From positions 1,178,001 to 1,242,000 of the forward strand of contig JAACJO010000006.1 in the NCBI GenBank assembly GCA_013368445.1: a stretch of 64,000 nt of DNA, read 5' to 3'. The notes beneath the pieces are model-generated. The model did no database searches, had not been told where the DNA came from, and saw only the letters and a list, made by a program, of their open reading frames with translations. Below are positions 40,401 through 51,363 of the stretch, piece after piece (position 1 is the first letter of the stretch; each line of letters opens with the position of its first letter). The DNA is from Leucocoprinus leucothites (taxonomy: Eukaryota; Basidiomycota; Agaricomycetes; Agaricales; Agaricaceae). Both the position numbers and the translations under genes were made by a program.

Positions 40401-43069
40401 CGAAAACAGAAATCCCGAAATTCTTTTTTTGACTCTTGAGTGGACACCCATCTGACAACAGAGTATCAAATTTCCACCTTTCCGTATAGAAGCGCGCAGG
40501 GCTGCCTCCATAAATGGTGTTGTGATGGCAACATAGGAGTTCCAGGCTCTCTTGGTCAGAGATGTGGACATCGTGGATAGTAAAAACCAGATATTTGTAC
40601 TTAAAGGCGGCTTTTGAATACTTGTGCTATCTTTTAATAGATGTATTTTAGGACTTGTAGCGGGTTTCGATTTATGCCGGATCAAGACCGAGCAAACACC
40701 AATTCGCGCAAGCAGGGCAGCTTGAAACGCGGAAGAGGTAGGTAGTTGTCCATACTAGAATGGAACAGTCTAGAAGATAAAGCCAATGAGTGGTGTGGGC
40801 CACGGAGGGTGAAATCAAGGGTTCGGCGGGCACATACTTAACTACCGACGATGGAAGACTGAGCCCTTCGCAAGAAAAGAAGTATCGTGCGGGTACGTTG
40901 AAGAGAATTAGCAATCAGGAACCTTCCACCTGACACAGCGATGGCCTTTAGTGTGAAGGTGTTAGTCAGTATTACATGTGAGAGGGAAAAAGAGGGCGGG
41001 CTAAGAGCGGAGGCGAGATCAGCGTGGCACTGGAGTTAGACTATCAATGGAAGGTTCATTTCGCGCTCTATAGTACTGTGGTGTTCACCGGAGTTCACCG
41101 CTTAGTATAAATTTCGTTATATCAGCATTCTGGCCGTATCGGCGTAAGATGATGAGGTCGAGTCGGTGGTCTTTCCATGCCTCGCATAAGCGTAAGTTTA
41201 GCGCTCCAGGTTTACCCGGAATTTCAGACACAAAGTGCACTACGGCGAGAAAAGAGATACTTAGGCGTCCTTCGAAGCGTCTTCGTTCTCAAAGTGAGGC
41301 CCACCCGTCAAAGAAGCTTTTGGGGTTCGGGCATTTGCAAAGATGGCCATAGAACAGAACCCCTGAGGGGCCAGCCACAAGAAGGCAGAAATGCGACGGG
41401 GAGAATGATGATTCCAATTGTGAATGAGGTGATGAACGAAGCATAGCGGAAGCTGGAGTTATGAATCCCTTATAAATCCCAGGATTTGATCGCTACCGGC
41501 CTCGTCTAAGTTTGCAAGCCATGCTAGTTTCGCCGCCCAAAGGTACGTACTCAATACTAAGATCCACTTATACGTCTTTGAGTTTCTAGAAGCGAAATTA
41601 AAACGTTCATCAGAGCCAACAAAAGGGTTTCACATTGGGCGCTTGATGGGTTGAGAGAAGAGTACGAGAATTATCGCGGGAAGCAGACCTACATTGCGTT
41701 GAGTGGATTGGCATGCCGTTGACCGAGGAACTAACCTGAGGCAGAGACTGCACCCTGATCACTGGGGTTCTCTTCTATTAAATGCTTCAGGGTCTAGCAC
41801 TCACACGTTTGATGGATTTCTAACACGAGAGGGAAAGGGACCTTGGAATCAAATCAGCTAGGCAACACTTGAAGCGGCACGTTCAAGGAAGAACTGCGCT
41901 GGTGGCACTAAGAGTCTGTCATCAACCATAAGTTGCCGGTGGCAACCACGCGGGGCCATCCGATGGAACTATACTTGAGATCCAAGACCTTCGGGTGTAG
42001 TACCAGAAACCATATCGGCCGTCGGATGTCAAATCTACACGTATTAAGTCAGTCTTAAGTGCTTGGAAGATTCAGATGACTGCTAAGAACAGAATTGTAA
42101 AAACAAAAAAGGGAAGCAAAGAAGGCAATAAGCACCAAACCAGATATGTATTCGATCGAATCCCCTTGTCTTTGCGTTGAACAGCAAACAATTTAGATAG
42201 CTCTCCATGCGGGTCGATTGGATGCCGGGTCCTGGAGACTTGTAAGGGATCGTATATAATTTCAAATTGTGGGCACGGAAAGCCATCAAGGTTATCGAAC
42301 AAATCGAACAATCGCGGATAATCTGAGTGACACGAGGTAACCGAGGTTCTGAGTAAAGATGGGAGACGGTCATCACGCTTGATTAGTGGTTGGCATCACG
42401 ACAGAGTTTTTCCTAGTGTTTTTTTTCTGGAAACTTTACCGCCTGAGAGATCATCAGTGGCGACGAGGAGCCTGTGATGTGGTCTCTTTCAGGGATAAAA
42501 ACGTTGAGTCATGTGCAGGATAAAAGGTATTCCAGGTTGTAGGTCTAGATTCCAAGGTGTTTGATGACCTTACAACGATGAAAAATGGACCTCGATTGGG
42601 GTAACACCACAAGGTCTTCGGAGCGCATACGATCAGTCTAGCGAGGGGTCATCCACATAAATCGGCATAGAAAGTCAACAGTTTCCTTCCCAATTCAGTC
42701 TGGTTGTCAAGAGCAGAACCTCTTCAATCTGAAATCGCAACTGTTGTGCACACGACCAATATGCCGCCACATGGATAGTTGGTATTCCGATCCGACAGCT
42801 TGAGTTACTCGCCTTTTCAAATCGCGGGAGTGCTCGACGGTCATTAAGTGTGCGAGAGATAGAAGTCTTGGATAGGAAATGAGACTATGAGATGTGAGTT
42901 GTTTGGATTTAGTGCATGGATGGTAGTGGATAACACTGAGCAAACCCGCCAGTTAGAAGATCCTTCACGCGCCGCGCGTCGTGATCGCGTGCAGTCAGTC
43001 ATGTGACACGCGCGCCGTTCCGACCAGTGACTTAGGCACCCGGTTTCATTTTCTTGGGTGCTGTCGACG
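34489..43069. other. Gene desert, right part (8.6 kb)
   Basis: Apart from the promoter of the CBM gene at the left edge, I find no gene. Open frames (for example 36473-36760, 37260-37574, minus 40392-40685) are around 100 codons or less, have mixed composition and no splice-linked partners. No intact reverse transcriptase, transposase or terminal inverted repeat was noticed. The stretch may hold old transposon sequence, long noncoding transcripts or regulatory DNA. Confidence 0.4.
34597..34603 (-). promoter_or_regulatory. TATA box of the CBM5/12-like gene
   Basis: The minus strand reads TATAAAA followed by GGG, about 110 nt upstream of the ATG at 34488. This is a normal spacing for a strongly regulated fungal promoter. 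It supports the small gene being real and possibly inducible; the assignment is inference. Confidence 0.5.
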
Positions 43070-43411
43070 ATGATGGCTATGGATTTCAAGAACATGCCAA
43101 TGTCCAAGAAGATGGTATGGTCCTTAACGTGTGCTGCGGAACTATCTCAACTGACACTACCAAGTAGGGCCTGCAATTCACCGCTTCTTTGGCAGTGGCC
43201 GGCGTTGTGTTCTACCTTGCCAAACGTAATGTCGCGTCGAAGAGGAAAGCGGAATTAGATGAGTATCGTGCCGGTACGTCTACAAGAGGTCTCGTATCTG
43301 TTTGAGAAATTCGGCTCTGACTGCGCGATTGGATATATTTTTGTAGGCATGAATCATTCCTCCCAAACAGCAAAGGACCCAACGGCGGAGACTACAAAAC
43401 CGGCTTCCTAG
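43070..43411 (+). CDS. 71-aa single-helix protein, possibly mitochondrial
   Basis: Model: join(43070..43114, 43168..43273, 43347..43411), 71 aa with consistent phases and canonical gtatgg and gtacgt donors. The N-terminus MMAMDFKNMPMSKKM is followed by one hydrophobic helix (QFTASLAVAGVVFYLA), a basic stretch (KRNVASKRKAELDEYRAG) and a hydrophilic Ser/Thr tail. The layout resembles small inner-membrane mitochondrial proteins. I do not recognise the family. It is the first of a run of plus-strand small genes that ends with SDHAF2. Confidence 0.7.
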
Positions 43412-43562
43412 CCTAAGTTCTGCTGCGCATTCAGGTAACGACGGCACCTCAGAAGCTGTAATCTACGCCGGCCATATTCGGCTTTCTCGGATTGTTTCTA
43501 GTTCCTTACGATCCGAATCTCCTCGCAGTACAACACGAGTTCGGCGGTGAAGGAGAACAGTA

Positions 43563-44378
43563 ATGTCAAACTCCTTCCCGTACTCTGTACTACACCCCCT
43601 ACTCCTCGATCTGCAATATGACAAATTAGAGGTACCTGGACCTAGAACCTTTGACATGGACTATCACTTTTTTTAGTCTCTCAGGATGAGTTGACCAACA
43701 TCTCAGATTTCCCCTTTTTCGGGGCTTTGAGGTTCTTGTGGTCCGTGATGCTCGCTGTGTCTCACATTAGCAAGGTTTGTATACACCGCGAAGCCTGTAA
43801 GGTTGGGCACTAGGTTGCGTAGGAAGACAAATGGAGATACGCGTACCACTCCTGGGGAATCGGATGGCTAATCAATGTCATTTGCGACGAGATTGTAATT
43901 ATAGGAACGGACGCAGCGAAGAACTGGTATGTATGTAGTAGTAGATTATTCCTCATTCCCTACGCTATATCGGACTAACGACGAATTCTATTAACTCCAC
44001 GACTTCTCTTGCACGTTTTCCGTGTAGCCCTGAGCGGAGAAGTGGAGTAGAACTCTCATTTCTGGATGAGCGTGCTTAGCATTCCCTTCCACCGCTCAAG
44101 GCTCGAAGTAGGCTGCCTGGATACACTCAATGGACCTTTCGTCCATCATCTGAGATTTTGTTGCCACCTGGGATTTCTTGTCAACATCATACAAACGAAT
44201 CCGAGCACAGGAAACCAAGTATCAAGATTTCGACTACGTTGGTCTCCCGTTTGGTGAGCTGGGTGAGCTAATTCACTACCTCAGTCACTCATTTGACCTT
44301 ACTTGACATTCAGGCGCCGGGCGAATTGAATTCCTTCAGGGACCAACCAACCCCCCTATTGTGGTGTTTCGGAAATGA
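43563..44378 (+). CDS. Unresolved multi-exon membrane-protein locus
   Basis: Coding signal is visible but the full structure is not settled. Exons 43563..43631, 43685..43774, 43823..43926 and 44028..44079 join in phase to a 104-aa product. It contains DELTNISDFPFFGALRFLW, a hydrophobic SVMLAVSHISK, and EDKWRYAYHSWGIGWLIN with another hydrophobic segment. Further right, an exon ending at 44253 (TKYQDFDYVGLPFG) joins in phase to 44314..44378 (AGRIEFLQGPTNPPIVVFRK, stop TGA), which looks like a genuine C-terminus. Upstream, the frame around 43483-43540 (FGFLGLFLVPYDPNLLA) also looks coding. Either one gene has intervening exons I cannot place, or two small genes abut. No family recognised. Confidence 0.38.
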
Positions 44379-44645
44379 CCTCACTCGTCCTCCTCTGGCT
44401 CCCGATCGCAAGCTTCGCCCCGACGTCCGCGTCAGCATTCTGTGAGCAGTAATCTAAGACAAACAAATACTCCTTTGTCGGTGGGTGGGGTCATGGTCGA
44501 ATTGCTTATCCCTCTCTCTTTTATTCACGCTCGTCATCCTACTTGACGTTCATCATATATCCGGAAATAAACTCCAACCCAAAAGCTTGTATCGCTACCG
44601 TATTCATTGCACCTCCTTCAAACTAGCTTGTGATCGAATCTAGCC

Positions 44646-45245
44646 ATGTGGTCAGGAAGGTTTACGCCTAAAGGTGAGGTTCCGCCGCCGCCTCCCAATA
44701 TTGGCAAGGTACGTTATTGGGTTGGGTTTTCTTTCTGTCCGCTGATGAAAGTTTTTTTGTAGACTATCATCGTTGGGGGTGCCATTGTTGCTGCCGGGCT
44801 TAGCGGGTTTTATATCAATATGCTACGCAACAAACACAAGCAAGAGAGGGACGGTACTAATCCCCTCTGTACGTTCTTCCCTCGAGTTCCTCTCCTTCTC
44901 CCGGTCTCTCATTGGTTTGGTGTAGATGAACAAGTTATAGCTCATGTCAACACCAAACCCTTAAAAATGGAGGACGTGAATTCGCTTCCGAGCATGCATC
45001 ATTCTCTCCGTTCTCTCCCAATGCCGCCTCCTACCAAAGAACATAATGCCAAGCATATCTCGATTGCCGACTGGAAAGCGTCGTCAGATAATGTTGAGCT
45101 CGAGCGCTACCAAGTTCCGCCACCCCAGCGTGCGAAGGGAGATGGCAGTGGGAGGGTTTATACAAAGTCTCCTGACTATGCGAGGAATTATGAAAAGACG
45201 AATAATAGGGTTGTGAAAGATCAGACTGGGAGAGTGCGGACGTGA
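44646..45245 (+). CDS. 157-aa single-helix protein, hypothetical
   Basis: Model: join(44646..44708, 44763..44853, 44926..45245), 157 aa; phases agree. The N-terminus is proline-rich (KGEVPPPPPNIGK), then one glycine/alanine-rich helix (TIIVGGAIVAAGLSGFYINM) followed at once by basic residues (LRNKHKQER). The remaining 105 residues are hydrophilic, with Met/Pro-rich and charged segments (SLPMPPPTKEH, then RYQVPPPQRAKGDGSG, and VVKDQTGRVRT at the end). The single helix with basic flank fits a mitochondrial inner-membrane or organelle tail protein. I do not recognise a family. It sits between small one-helix genes and SDHAF2 on the same strand. Confidence 0.72.
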
Positions 45246-45514
45246 ACTTGAGTCACGAAGGATTGTGTTACTTCAGCTATATTATTTGTATCCTAGTATA
45301 TTATGCCCTGCTATTGCTTGCCTATGGATTATCTGATTCATACTTATTCTATCTTGCGAGAAACTCAAGGCTTGGCGCTCAATGTAATGTCAGACGCTGG
45401 GCAGAATTGCACGTGATGTCACCAATTGGCCGGAACGCCGGATGAATGGTGCATTTCCCCAACCCCGGTTCTCAGTCTCTTGTCCTTACTCTTTGTTGTG
45501 CAGTATCTTACAAA

Positions 45515-46049
45515 ATGCTGCAGCTGGCTCTTCGTAATGTCGCACGTCGTCATGTGGCTTCACAGTCTACTCGACATATTTCAACAACAATCAGAAGGTC
45601 AAAAGACCCATGGCCGCTTCCCCACACACCCGAACACCTAGCTTCTACAGTTACACCTTCAGACATCCCCCCACCTACACCTATTCCACGACCGAATGAA
45701 CCTGTGGAGCAGCTTAGAGCGCGACTAATTTATCAGTCGAGAAAGCGTGGAACGCTCGAGTCGGATTTGCTTCTGAGTACTTTTGCGAGGGATAATTTGG
45801 CGAGGATGACTGAAGCCGAGCTAAAGGAGTATGACAAGGTGTGATTTGATCATGTGCTGACTGTCTGAACGGTGATTTACGCAGTTATTTGAACAGCTGT
45901 TGGATGAACCGGATTGGGATATTTATTACTGGTGTACAGAGGAGCGGACGCCACCTCCGAGGTGGGCAAACACGGAGCTTCTGGGGCAGCTTAGACTGCA
46001 CGCCAAGAACGAGGGGAAGGTTATTAGGAAAATGCCTGCGCTTTCGTGA
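45515..46049 (+). CDS. SDH5: Succinate dehydrogenase assembly factor 2 (flavinylation factor)
   Basis: Model: join(45515..45838, 45885..46049), 162 aa, the usual length of SDHAF2/Sdh5. The protein promotes covalent attachment of FAD to the catalytic subunit SdhA in the mitochondrial matrix. Seen: an arginine-rich, acid-free presequence ([20 protein letters not shown]), then the family core: [40 protein letters not shown], and [18 protein letters not shown]. The RGxxE motif (RGTLE), linked to flavinylation activity in this family, is intact. I chose the ATG at 45515 because it starts the presequence; the frame is open further upstream (to 45446). Confidence 0.95.
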
Positions 46050-46602
46050 ATGGATTTTGTGAAAGTACGGTTACAACATGGGGTGCCAATTGCATATGAG
46101 GGCGATGATTAGCCTGGACTTTTCAATTGGACCTACTCGCAACTGTTTAATTTATTCCTGGTCTTGTACTTCAATTCACTTGTTGCCTCTTTGGACTATG
46201 AGTTTTTTCCGAAGATATATCAGGAGAATCAGAGAGACGCAGTCCACCCACGCCACGCCACCAGCATGGGCGTCATAAAGTTACTGTATCCTGTTTACAT
46301 ACACCTGGTGGGTGTTTCCTGAACGTACAGACTGCAGGTGGAGAGATACGTACAGTGAGGAGATTGCGTACATAAGGGGAGCGTGTGAATATCCGAGCAG
46401 GCTTTGCAGGTCTTTTTGTAGCCGCACAACTTGCCCTCAACCAATACTCTCATCGCACACAACTCTCAACCGCTGATTTTTTCTCCTGTGCTCATCCCTG
46501 TAACAGCCTCATACATCCAGCTAGAGTCTGCTCAGGCATCGCCCAACTTCCCGTCGCACCCGAACACACGTTTTCGCCCGCATCCCCTCCAAACAGCAAT
46601 CC
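46050..46602. other. Intergenic, promoter of DHH1
   Basis: No gene seen. The right half is C/T-rich (ctctcaaccgctgattttttctcc), as expected for the promoter and 5' UTR of a highly expressed fungal gene. Confidence 0.45.
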
Positions 46603-48359
46603 ATGTCTCAACCAGCACCCTCCTCATCATCAACGTGAGTTTTATCACCTTTTATCACATCTTGTATGGCCCTGACAGTATGCTCTTCATTTTATACAGC
46701 CCTAACTCCACAAACGATTCCTCCTGGAAAGCTGGTCTCCGCCCACCTCCCAAGGACCTCCGCCCACAAACAGAAGATGTAACAGCCACCAAAGGCCTCG
46801 AGTTCGAGGATATGAACCTCCGACGTGAGCTTCTCATGGGGATCTTCGAAGCAGGGTTCGAAAAACCCTCCCCCATCCAGGAAGAAGCTATCCCCATCGC
46901 CCTCACCAAGCGCGACGTCCTCGCCCGTGCCAAAAACGGCACCGGCAAAACAGCTGCATTCGTTATCCCCTCCCTCCAACAAATTGACATAAATAAACCC
47001 AAGATCCAGGCACTACTACTGGTCCCCACCCGCGAACTTGCGCTTCAGACCTCGCAGGTCTGTAAGAACCTTGGAAAACATATGGGCCTCCAGGTCATGG
47101 TTACCACTGGTGGTACCACCCTCAAGGATGATATTTTACGTCTATCTGAGGCGGTGCATGTCCTTGTTGGCACGCCTGGTCGTATTTTGGACCTTGCTGG
47201 CAAGGGTGTCGCTGATCTCTCCGAATGTGCTGTTTTCGTAATGGATGAGGCCGATAAGTTGCTCTCAGCCGAGTTTGCGCCGGTGATGGAGCAACTCCTG
47301 TCATTCTTACCTACGGATCGACAGGTTATGCTGTTTAGCGCGACATTCCCTATGATCGTCAAAGATTTCAAGGCAAGTAGTATTCCCCTGTGACGTACAG
47401 TTACTCTAATGGTAATACAGGATAAACACATGCGTTCGCCATATGAGATCAACCTCATGGATGAACTTACCCTTCGTGGCGTCACCCAATATTACGCCTA
47501 CGTTGAGGAACGACAAAAAGTTCACTGTCTCAATACACTCTTCTCCAAGGTGCGCTCACCGTGCGGTGATCATGAGTTTTCTGATGCTGACATCCTTCTC
47601 ATACAGCTTCAAATCAATCAATCCATCATCTTCTGCAACTCCACCAATCGAGTCGAACTTTTGGCCAAGAAGGTCACCGACCTCGGCTACTCATGCTTCT
47701 ACTCGCATGCCAAAATGCTCCAATCTCATCGCAATCGCGTCTTCCATGACTTCCGCAATGGTGTCTCCCGCAACCTCGTCTGCTCAGACCTCCTCACACG
47801 TGGTATTGATATCCAAGCCGTGAACGTTGTTATCAACTTTGATTTCCCGAAAAACAGCGAGACCTACTTGCATCGTATCGGCCGTTCTGGACGATTCGGT
47901 CATCTTGGTCTCGCGATCAACCTAGTAACATACGAGGACAGGTTCAATCTGTATAAGATCGAGCAGGAACTTGGGACGGAGATTCAACCTATTCCACAAA
48001 CTATCGATCGAGGCTTGTATGTAGCACCAAATGCTACAGATGACCAACATCAGAAGCCTCAGCCTCAGCAGCAGCAGCAGCAGCAGCAGCGACAACAACA
48101 ACAGAGGCAGCCAGCTCCTGCACCCATTCCCGCTCCGATCCCTGTCCAAGCTCAAACCCAAAGAACTGGCCCCCCTATCCTGCCTCAGATTCCCCAACAA
48201 CCTCAGTACCAACCCCAGCCTATCCCTCAGCAGCCTGTCTACAATGGCCAGGCTCCCATGCGGCCTAATGGCGGAATCCCGCCTCCACAAGGGCAGCCGA
48301 TGCGTGGCCAGCCGGCGTATCGCGGTGGTGTCCCTGGAGGTTTGCCCGTTGGCCGGTGA
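46603..48359 (+). CDS. DHH1: DEAD-box RNA helicase DHH1/DDX6, mRNA decapping and translational repression
   Basis: Model: join(46603..46634, 46700..47372, 47421..47549, 47607..48359), 528 aa. Dhh1 works in cytoplasmic P-bodies, promoting decapping with the Dcp/Pat1 machinery and repressing translation. All helicase motifs are present: Q motif (GFEKPSPIQ), AKNGTGKT (88-95), [16 protein letters not shown] (193-196), SAT (224-226), [12 protein letters not shown] and HRIGRSGR (367-374). Family-specific phrases such as [21 protein letters not shown] and the LGTEIQPIP end of the core distinguish it from other DEAD proteins. The tail beyond about residue 420 is Gln/Pro-rich with a CAG-encoded glutamine run. 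The second intron starts with GC (gcaagt), a GC-AG intron. I start at the ATG at 46603 ([11 protein letters not shown]); the open frame upstream is not conserved. Confidence 0.96.
48065..48105 (+). repeat. CAG/CAA trinucleotide repeat encoding polyglutamine in DHH1
   Basis: About eight CAG codons in a row are followed by an arginine codon and more CAA/CAG codons. It lies in the disordered tail and may vary in length between strains. Confidence 0.9.
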
Positions 48360-49533
48360 AGCGGGGGTCAAGAAGCAGCACACTGCCCTCCATGTCGCTC
48401 CTGATTCCCTTCTATTCGGGCGACTTGCTACAATTACCCATTAGACTGACCTAATTTGCATATATTGTATTCTTCCAATGCGTTCGTTTTCTCTGACTTG
48501 TCCAGCAACTCTTCCACCCTCACCTCCCTCGACTTCACCTTCGACTCCCCCGTTGCATCGCTCATACCAAGAATAACCATACTGTCTTTCTTCTCGACGA
48601 CGGTATACTCCCTCTAAATCCTCCGCTCCGTTTTCCCCACCCACATACTCTTCGTTATTCTGCTACTTCAAGCTCGCGCCAGTGAACGATCACCATGATA
48701 TCCAATACCTTATTTCTGTTTCTCAACTCTCTCCGTCTCCGCCTTCCTCCATCAGCGACTCGGTCTTTTTATTGTTTCCCTCTCCTCTTTCAAGCAAACT
48801 GAAGTGATGATGAATTTGTATCAATGGTTTTTACGTTCTATTGCGCGTGTTCGTTCACTCGCTCCTGGCTTGTGGCTCTCGTGTATATCTTTGTTATCCT
48901 TACGTCCTCAAATCTTCGAGCTTTCATCCTCACCTCATCCTACGTATGTCTCGTAGTTTATCCCCTCGATACATGATAGCGTATTTTTTCCCGTAGTTGT
49001 TACGCGTACCTACCTACTTACCTACCTACCTACCTACCCACCTACCTCTCTTCCCCTCCCTTACTCCTCCCTACTCCTCTTCCCTGCCGTTCTTCGTTGC
49101 TGCGATGCACTTCCGAGTTGGTTTTTGTTGTCGATGTGTTGGGTGTGGTGGTAGTTGTCGGTGCTTGAATGGAGTTTCTTGAAGATTAGGTTGGTCTTCT
49201 GTTGGTGATGATGGTTGGGATGGTGTGCTGTGCCTGCGCTTTGATGTGATCCGTTGGGTGGAGTTTACCGTTGTATTAGTTTTAGTGTCAAATAGACTGA
49301 TACGACGTTCTCCATTCATTGATGAAATTTCCCTGAGCAAACTCTTTGTCTGCAACCATCATCTCTGTTTCACTTCCCTGGCTCATAATTGCATCGCTCA
49401 GCACCCGCTCGTGCACTGAACGACAATCAACTCAAAGTCGCGCCTTATTTCTGGCGCCAAAGCTGAATCATTGACCAAAACGGACACCAATTCTTAATAT
49501 TTAAATTCCAGTCCAAGGCCCTCAAGTTACTTC
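48360..49533. other. Intergenic, pyrimidine-rich, with tetranucleotide repeat
   Basis: This 1.2-kb gap between DHH1 and the glycosyltransferase has a strongly C/T-rich plus strand in its first half (tccctcgacttcacc-like runs). It also contains a TACC microsatellite near 49007-49046. Part is 3' UTR of DHH1 and part is promoter of the next gene. No further gene is supported. Confidence 0.5.
49007..49046 (+). repeat. (TACC)n microsatellite
   Basis: About nine to ten tandem copies of TACC/TACT with a few substitutions (tacctacctacttacc, tacccacctacc). It is noncoding and lies between DHH1 and the glycosyltransferase gene. Confidence 0.92.
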
Positions 49534-51052
49534 ATGCCGTCTGGTGGTGGAGACTATGACCGGCTACCTACGTACGCCTCATCTCATCCTTCTTCCTCCT
49601 CCTCACCCCCTTCTCCCGTTTCACCCGCTTCCGAACTCGAAGAAACCCGTTACTGACGAACGACTTACCTTCTGCTCCCCATCTTTCACCTCATAACACT
49701 CTCCCTCTCCACGACCACAACAGGGCACGGCCAGGGTCACCAAAACGACATTACAATTCGCGCCGCGGAGGTCCGTACTCAGGACTACGCGTGTTTGCTT
49801 TCATACTCTCGTCGGCCAAGTACATCATACCACTATGTATCGTGGTCCTAGTCGGGGGTTTATTCATATTTGAACCTCACCTCGAACTGGCGTTTTATTC
49901 GAGAAAGTGGGTGAAACAAGAGATTAAAAAACTAGAGCCGCTGGGAGGGTGTTTCAATCCGGATAAAATGAGTGCGGGGTATAATGTGACGGAGTATGTG
50001 TATGGGCCGAAGAAGGTTGAGGTGCAGGCTGGTGTGCCATTGCGATTCGGGATGGACTGCTATGATTTCGCTGGGACGATTCGATCGTCAAAGGACCCAA
50101 ACCAGAACAAGGGGAAGGGGAAGACAGAAGAAGAAAGAACGATTTTCCACACCTATTGGCGCGTCGACCTTGCACCATTTGGTCCTCGACAAGAATGGAT
50201 GGTGAAAAGCTTTTTCGCGACACAAGATTTGGACTTGACAAAGCTGATAGTTTGGTCGAATGGGGATTTGGGACAGAATGAGATTCTGCGAGGGTATTTG
50301 AGAAAATACCCAGAGTCGTTTGCTTTGAGGGTTGTGGATATTCCGAGTCTGGCGAAGGGGACGCCGTTGGATGGGAGTGATAGGTTGAGCATGCATGACA
50401 AGAAGGCGTGGTTGGACGGGGACCTTTTACGACTGTTGTTGTTGTGGAATTATGGTGGTTTGTGGGTGGATATGGATTCGCTCTTAACGAGGGACCTGGA
50501 ACCATTGTTCGAGCATGAATTTATTACACAATGGGATTGCTATGGTATGTGCTCTCTGAACGCGTCGGTTTTGCTCCCATCTAATTATCATGTCCACCGC
50601 CCTTCACAGACAAAGCATACTCACCGTTCAACGGCGCACTTCTCCGCTTCCGACGGCATTCCCCTTACCTCTGTGAAGCCTTCCACATCATGGCCACATC
50701 TACACCTCCAAGACCAAGCTCAACAGACTGGGGCTCAACTCTTTACCTGAAACTCTGGCGCAGACTCGTCGCAGAATCGATACCACCGTTCAAAGTCTTG
50801 CCGTTCTGTTTCAATGATGGTCGGTCTTGTCGGTTGGACAATCGACTGCCTGACCCATTCAAGCCTGATAGTAATGACGGGTTATGGACCGAAGGATTGA
50901 CTGTAGAAGAGGGTGGAGGATTGGATCAAGTGTTACAGAAAATCTTTGCGGTGCATTTGCATAATCAGTGGGACAAGGAGTTTCCGAAGGGTGGTTGGGT
51001 CGAGAGATTGCTGTTGAGAAAATATGATCGAGGTGTTTCGGGGGAGTTGTAA
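49534..51052 (+). CDS. GT32-type Golgi glycosyltransferase (DXD motif)
   Basis: Model: join(49534..49571, 49724..50544, 50610..51052), 433 aa. A short cytoplasmic N-terminus with basic residues (SPKRHYNSRRGG) precedes one hydrophobic anchor at about residues 39-62, giving a type II membrane protein. The catalytic core contains HTYWRVDLAPFGPRQEWMVKSF, WSNGDLG, AWLDGDLLRLLLLWNYGG and the nucleotide-sugar/metal DXD motif in LWVDMDSLL (D262 and D264). This is the organisation of fungal GT32-like (Och1-related or A4GALT-like) transferases, which transfer a sugar from a nucleotide donor in the Golgi. The acceptor cannot be read from the sequence. Conserved ends include VHLHNQWDKEFPKGGWVERLL. Confidence 0.85.
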
Positions 51053-51363
51053 TGAGTTAATAGAGTATTTCGGTTGATCTTGTGTAATGTCCTTCATGGC
51101 ATCTTCTGACGCATATCTTGCTGGAAGTATTTGTGTGTCCCTACGAGGTCTCTAAATCTCGCCGCTGCATCCACTGTAGTCCGTTGAACGGAGATAAATC
51201 GAGTCCTCGACGCTCGAGAATACCTTCACTCACATATTCTTGTTATACAAGAGAGAATAGTCCTTTTCCCAAGCAGAAGCTATTGAAACTGTCAGGTGTA
51301 TGTCAGAGCTAAAGACAGTACTAATACAGGCAGGCATCCTCTCCGTAGACAGGACGACCAGAC
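51053..51363. other. Intergenic, 3' side
   Basis: A gap of 311 nt after the glycosyltransferase stop; no gene seen. Confidence 0.45.

Noticed and set aside
28624..43069. Transposon remnant as explanation of the desert
   Set aside because: I found no reverse transcriptase, transposase, LTR pair or inverted termini by eye, so it stays a hypothesis and is not annotated.
46431..46602. Upstream extension of the DHH1 reading frame
   Set aside because: The in-frame extension is not conserved in the family and skips the intron whose splicing gives [17 protein letters not shown].
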